This document shows, in pieces, positions 5,080 to 7,864 of a stretch of DNA of 7,864 nucleotides. Under the pieces are notes generated by a model, which saw only the letters and a list, made by a program, of their open reading frames with translations, was not told the DNA's origin and searched no databases. This DNA comes from Bacteroidales bacterium. GTDB taxonomy: Bacteria; Bacteroidota; Bacteroidia; Bacteroidales; P3. Both the position numbers and the translations under genes were made by a program. The stretch spans positions 1-7,864 of the forward strand of contig JAGBSA010000097.1 in the NCBI GenBank assembly GCA_017632095.1. Direction: 5' to 3'. How positions within the stretch are numbered: position 1 is the stretch's first letter; each line of letters starts with the position of its first letter.

Positions 5080-6475
5080 AATATCCCAATATCTTCAACA
5101 TAGATTTGTGACTTTGCTCTTTGGCAAAAAGTTTCGTCGTCCACTCTCCGTTCTCATCTTTATCCAATATGATATGTTTAGGTTGTGGAATAAGACAATG
5201 CTGAATGCCGCCATAGCCAGCAAGACTCTCTTGATAAGCTCCTGTATGGAAAAAACCAATATAAAGAGGCTCTTCCTCATCATTTGAACACTTAGGCAAG
5301 AATACGGCATTTGAGTGAGTTTCTGCTGAGTAATAATCTTGACTATCGCAAGTTAAACCACCTAAAAACACTCTTTGATATTCGTTATCCCACTTATTTA
5401 TTGGTAACAAAATGAATCTTTGTCCAATTCCCCAAGTATCTGGCAAAGTTGTAATGAAAGAAGAGTCTATCATATACCACAACTCTCTATCGTTTTGTCT
5501 TTTTTGATCAATTATACTATAAAGAATGCAGCCGGCTTCACCAACAGTAAACGAACCAAACTCTGTAAATATGTGAGGTTCTTCTATATCCTGCTTATTG
5601 CAAATGTCCTTTATCTGAGCGAGTATCTCCTCTGCCATATACTCATAATCGTATTCAAAGCCTAAAGAGTTCTTTATTGGGAATCCACCTCCAATATCCA
5701 AAGAATCCAAATCAGGACATATTTTCTTCAATTCGCAATAAACATTCACGCATTTCTGCAACTCATTCCAATAATAAGCCGAGTCTTTTATTCCTGTATT
5801 GATAAAGAAGTGCAACATCTTCAACTTAAACTTCGGATTATTTGCAATCTTCTCCTTATAAAAGTCTACAATGTGATTATAACGAATACCTAGTCTCGAT
5901 GTATAAAAGTCAAACATTGGTTCTTCTTCCGAAGCTATACGAATACCGACATTACACTGCGTCCTTACGCTATCATTCAACAAATCAATCTCCTCTATGT
6001 TGTCAATAATCGGTATAACATTAGTAAAACCGTTCTCTACCAAATCCGCAATGTTGTCAATGTACTGAGGACGTTTGAAACCGTTACAAAGAATGTACTG
6101 ATCCTTACCAACCTTACCTTGTTCGTACAATTCATTGATTATATTTATGTCAAAAGCAGACGAAGTCTCTAAATGGACATCGTTTTTAATTACTTCGTCT
6201 AACACAAATGAGAAGTGCGAACTCTTAGTACAATAACAATAATTGTACGTTCCCTTATAATCAGTCTTAGCTATCGCAACATTAAACAAACGCTTAGCTT
6301 TCTGTATTTGAGAACTGATTTTCGGAAGATAAGTTATCTTCAACGGAGTACCGTATTGCTTTATTATATCCATTAAAGGAATTTCGTGAAAAGTCAATTC
6401 AGCATCTTCAACCTCAAATTCTTCTTGTGGAAACTCAAAGGTTTGCTCAATCAAATCATTGTACTTATTCTTCAT
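5078..6475 (-). CDS. speA: Arginine decarboxylase, short Bacteroidetes type (PLP-dependent)
   Basis: The enzyme probably converts arginine to agmatine, the first step of polyamine synthesis, in the cytosol. The 465-residue protein has the alanine-racemase-like barrel and a C-terminal beta domain of fold-type III decarboxylases. K84 in YCYCTKSSHF is the expected Schiff-base lysine. HFFINTG (222-228), the phosphate-binding loop IGGGFP (261-266) and TEFGSFTVGE (304-313), in place of the usual EPGR region, follow. GLTCDSQD (373-380) supplies the C-terminal catalytic Cys-Asp (C376 and D377). It is far shorter than classical SpeA (about 630 residues) but closely resembles the 460-465-residue enzyme annotated as arginine decarboxylase in Flavobacteriia. 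Diaminopimelate or ornithine activity cannot be excluded by sight. A -7 box lies 70 bases upstream. No agmatinase gene adjoins it. A 21-bp repeat array begins at its stop codon. Confidence 0.87.
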   Translation of the reverse strand: MKNKYNDLIEQTFEFPQEEFEVEDAELTFHEIPLMDIIKQYGTPLKITYLPKISSQIQKAKRLFNVAIAKTDYKGTYNYCYCTKSSHFSFVLDEVIKNDVHLETSSAFDINIINELYEQGKVGKDQYILCNGFKRPQYIDNIADLVENGFTNVIPIIDNIEEIDLLNDSVRTQCNVGIRIASEEEPMFDFYTSRLGIRYNHIVDFYKEKIANNPKFKLKMLHFFINTGIKDSAYYWNELQKCVNVYCELKKICPDLDSLDIGGGFPIKNSLGFEYDYEYMAEEILAQIKDICNKQDIEEPHIFTEFGSFTVGEAGCILYSIIDQKRQNDRELWYMIDSSFITTLPDTWGIGQRFILLPINKWDNEYQRVFLGGLTCDSQDYYSAETHSNAVFLPKCSNDEEEPLYIGFFHTGAYQESLAGYGGIQHCLIPQPKHIILDKDENGEWTTKLFAKEQSHKSMLKILGY

Positions 6476-6545
6476 GACATTATTTTATTTATGTTACATC
6501 AGTCTTTTTACCACAATCTAACTTCCTCGGATTGCTTTCAAAATG

Positions 6546-6553
6546 CAAATATA
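6546..6553 (-). promoter_or_regulatory. -7 box (TATATTTG) of the speA promoter
   Basis: The minus strand gives an exact TAnnTTTG match, 70 bases before the speA ATG, implying a leader of about 60 bases. No clear -33 element is seen. It is the only good match upstream of speA. Confidence 0.55.
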
Positions 6554-6617
6554 TAACAATTCATCGTTTTATCACGCATTTTCTATGATTTTAATGCGAT
6601 GATTGCTATTTATTTTA

Positions 6618-6625
6618 TAATTTTG
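6618..6625 (+). promoter_or_regulatory. -7 box (TAATTTTG) of the FKBP gene promoter
   Basis: This matches TAnnTTTG exactly and lies 39 bases before the chosen ATG at 6665. It is about 65 bases from the divergent speA box, so the two promoters share a short AT-rich control region. No clear -33 element is seen. Confidence 0.6.
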
Positions 6626-6664
6626 CCATCTGAAAATATAATGAACATAAACAAGAATACAAAT

Positions 6665-7417
6665 ATGAAAAGACTAAATTTAATTATGAGTTATTCTGCT
6701 GTACTCACAATGTTTTTTGCATTCACAGCATGCTCTCAAAAAAAGCAATATGTAGATCTAGGAGACCTTAAAACACTTGAAGATTCTGCATCCTATGTAT
6801 TCGGAATATACGAAGGTATGGGAATGAAAGCACAAGGCTTTGAGATGAATCCTGAGATTTTTGCGAAAGCTTACCAACAAGCATACGCAGGAGACACTGC
6901 TGGAATGATGTCTCAAGAGCAAATGAAGGAAGTTATGCAAAAGTATCAAGCCAAGATGATGGAAAAACAACACGCTAACGCAAGACAACTGGCCATTCCA
7001 TATCGCCAAGCCGCAGAAAAATTCCTTGAAAGCAACAAATCAGCAGAAGGAGTTATCACAACAGAAAGCGGATTGCAATACAGAGTTATCAAAGAAGGCA
7101 AAGGTGTGAAACCATCTAATCCAAACGACAGAGTAAGAATCCAATACAAGCTATCACTTCTTGACAAAGACGGAAAGATAGGAGAAGCCCTTGAAGACAC
7201 ATTTGAAAGAGGAGGCGAGCCTGTTATCTTCGCATTGAACGGAGGACTAATCCCAGGAATGATTGAAGTATTGAAATTGATGAATGCAGGATCTGTATTC
7301 GATGTTTGGATACATCCTGATTTGGGATACGGAGATCAAAACAACCCAGAGCTCCCTGCAGGAAGCCTTTTGCAATTCCGAATCGAAATGATTGAAGTAT
7401 TGCCAGCAAAATTGTAA
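6665..7417 (+). CDS. FKBP-type peptidyl-prolyl cis-trans isomerase lipoprotein
   Basis: The protein catalyses proline isomerisation and probably helps fold envelope proteins. I chose the ATG at 6665 because it gives a compact lipoprotein signal (MKRLNLIM, a hydrophobic core, then lipobox FTAC with C23 lipidated). The in-frame ATG at 6641 would add eight polar residues, and one at 6599 lies upstream of the promoter. The 250 residues comprise a helical FKBP_N dimerisation-type region (about 35-120, rich in Met, Gln and Lys) and an FKBP_C domain (about 135-247), like Mip and FkpA. Active-site-type residues visible include Y161, D178 and F180, V187-I188, I196 and Y222 in DLGYG. The usual tryptophan after the IPG motif is M199. 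After C23 comes SQKK, without the acidic run linked to surface export in Bacteroidetes, so periplasmic anchoring is likelier. It is monocistronic, divergent from speA, and followed by a terminator. Confidence 0.9.
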   Translation: MKRLNLIMSYSAVLTMFFAFTACSQKKQYVDLGDLKTLEDSASYVFGIYEGMGMKAQGFEMNPEIFAKAYQQAYAGDTAGMMSQEQMKEVMQKYQAKMMEKQHANARQLAIPYRQAAEKFLESNKSAEGVITTESGLQYRVIKEGKGVKPSNPNDRVRIQYKLSLLDKDGKIGEALEDTFERGGEPVIFALNGGLIPGMIEVLKLMNAGSVFDVWIHPDLGYGDQNNPELPAGSLLQFRIEMIEVLPAKL

Positions 7418-7436
7418 GACATAGAATCATAAAATC

Positions 7437-7473
7437 AAAAGTCCCGAGGCCTAAAACTTCGGGACTTTTTTAT
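7437..7473. terminator. Terminator between the FKBP gene and the symporter gene
   Basis: AAAAGTCCCGA (7437-7447) pairs perfectly with TCGGGACTTTT (7459-7469) around an 11-base loop, and a T tract follows. On the minus strand TTTTGATTTTA follows, so it may serve both convergent genes. Confidence 0.9.
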
Positions 7474-7527
7474 TTAATCAAATATCAATCTCTTAAAAAC
7501 TTCTCTTGCTCTCCAACAAATCACTTT

Positions 7528-7864
7528 CTATTTTTTCAACACAGCCTTACGACTGATTGCACACAAACCTCCAAAAGTCAATATCGCATTTACAAGCAGC
7601 AACTCAAAGTCAAAACTATAATTAAACCACGCTTGAGAATTGTTATTCAAAATAAAACAAATCACAGGAGCTGCAATACAAACATAAGGCACCAATTTAT
7701 CATTCACTCTTCTTTTAGTAAAGATACCAAATGCAAACAAGCCTAAAAGCGGACCATAAGTTATGGACGCGATCTGATAAAGCGTGTCTATCAAATGCTT
7801 ATCCCTATGCTCTGAATAGAAGATTATAATACCTACAAACAATAATGCAAATGCCAAATGCACA
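7528..7864 (-). CDS. Sodium:solute symporter (SSS family), C-terminal part, 5' end outside window
   Basis: About 112 C-terminal residues of an inner-membrane symporter are visible; the frame is still open at the right edge, so the start is outside. The conserved stretch ITYGPLLGLFAFGIFTKRRVND, here cited only by its core GPLLGLFAFGIFTKR, is the hallmark of the sodium:solute symporter family in Bacteroidetes, at the junction of a late helix and a basic loop. Four hydrophobic segments are seen, at about residues 2-15, 36-48, 58-72 and 86-103. The tail is short and basic (SRKAVLKK). Family members use the sodium gradient to import sugars, sialic acid, amino acids or similar solutes; the substrate cannot be read from this end. 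The gene is convergent with the FKBP gene and shares its terminator. Confidence 0.82.
   Translation of the reverse strand, partial: VHLAFALLFVGIIIFYSEHRDKHLIDTLYQIASITYGPLLGLFAFGIFTKRRVNDKLVPYVCIAAPVICFILNNNSQAWFNYSFDFELLLVNAILTFGGLCAISRKAVLKK

Noticed and set aside
5420..5665. 81-codon open frame on the plus strand inside speA
   Set aside because: It is antisense to a well-conserved enzyme gene and has no start signals or recognisable domain.
6599..6664. Earlier ATG starts (6599, 6641) for the FKBP gene
   Set aside because: 6599 precedes the -7 box; 6641 adds a polar segment before the lipoprotein signal. 6641 remains possible.
1..7864. Mobile element, prophage, tRNA or rRNA genes
   Set aside because: No transposase, integrase, terminal inverted repeats, cloverleaf or rRNA-like segments were seen; the genes are housekeeping or envelope types.

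Overview
The window looks like ordinary chromosomal DNA of a low-GC Bacteroidetes species, probably Bacteroidales. The signs are several matches to the Bacteroidetes sigma -7 box (TAnnTTTG), A-rich translation starts mostly without Shine-Dalgarno sequences, the Bacteroidetes-only DUF4295 protein next to rpmG, the short arginine decarboxylase typical of the phylum, and a very short N-terminal region in FtsY. The species cannot be named from this window.

Layout, left to right. Positions 1-544 hold the 3' half of a DMT/EamA transporter gene, ending in a run of 21-bp repeats. Positions 679-1131 encode an unrecognised secreted protein with its own promoter. A second promoter precedes rpmG (bL33) and a 51-codon DUF4295 gene (1414-1569), followed by about 195 bp of stacked hairpins including a good terminator. 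Then come ftsY (SRP receptor), a small outer-membrane beta-barrel gene, rimO (methylthiotransferase for ribosomal protein uS12) and an acidic 80-codon gene, closely packed and probably co-transcribed. A strong bidirectional terminator separates these from the convergent speA-like arginine decarboxylase gene (5078-6475, minus). speA and an FKBP-type prolyl isomerase lipoprotein gene (6665-7417, plus) are divergent, each with a recognisable -7 box. After another bidirectional terminator, the 3' end of a sodium:solute symporter gene (minus) runs off the right edge.

The central block concerns protein production and targeting: bL33 and the DUF4295 protein belong to or associate with the ribosome, RimO modifies uS12, and FtsY docks ribosome-SRP complexes at the membrane. 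The transporter, barrel and lipoprotein genes encode envelope proteins. The decarboxylase starts polyamine synthesis.

The most unusual signal is a family of 21-bp tandem units at two unlinked places, 522-584 (plus) and 5079-4996 (minus). Each array begins at or just before the stop codon of the gene it follows and runs in that gene's direction. Units from the two loci match at up to 17 of 21 positions. Every array junction falls on a stop codon in frame with the upstream gene. The last unit of the second array forms one arm of the speA terminator.
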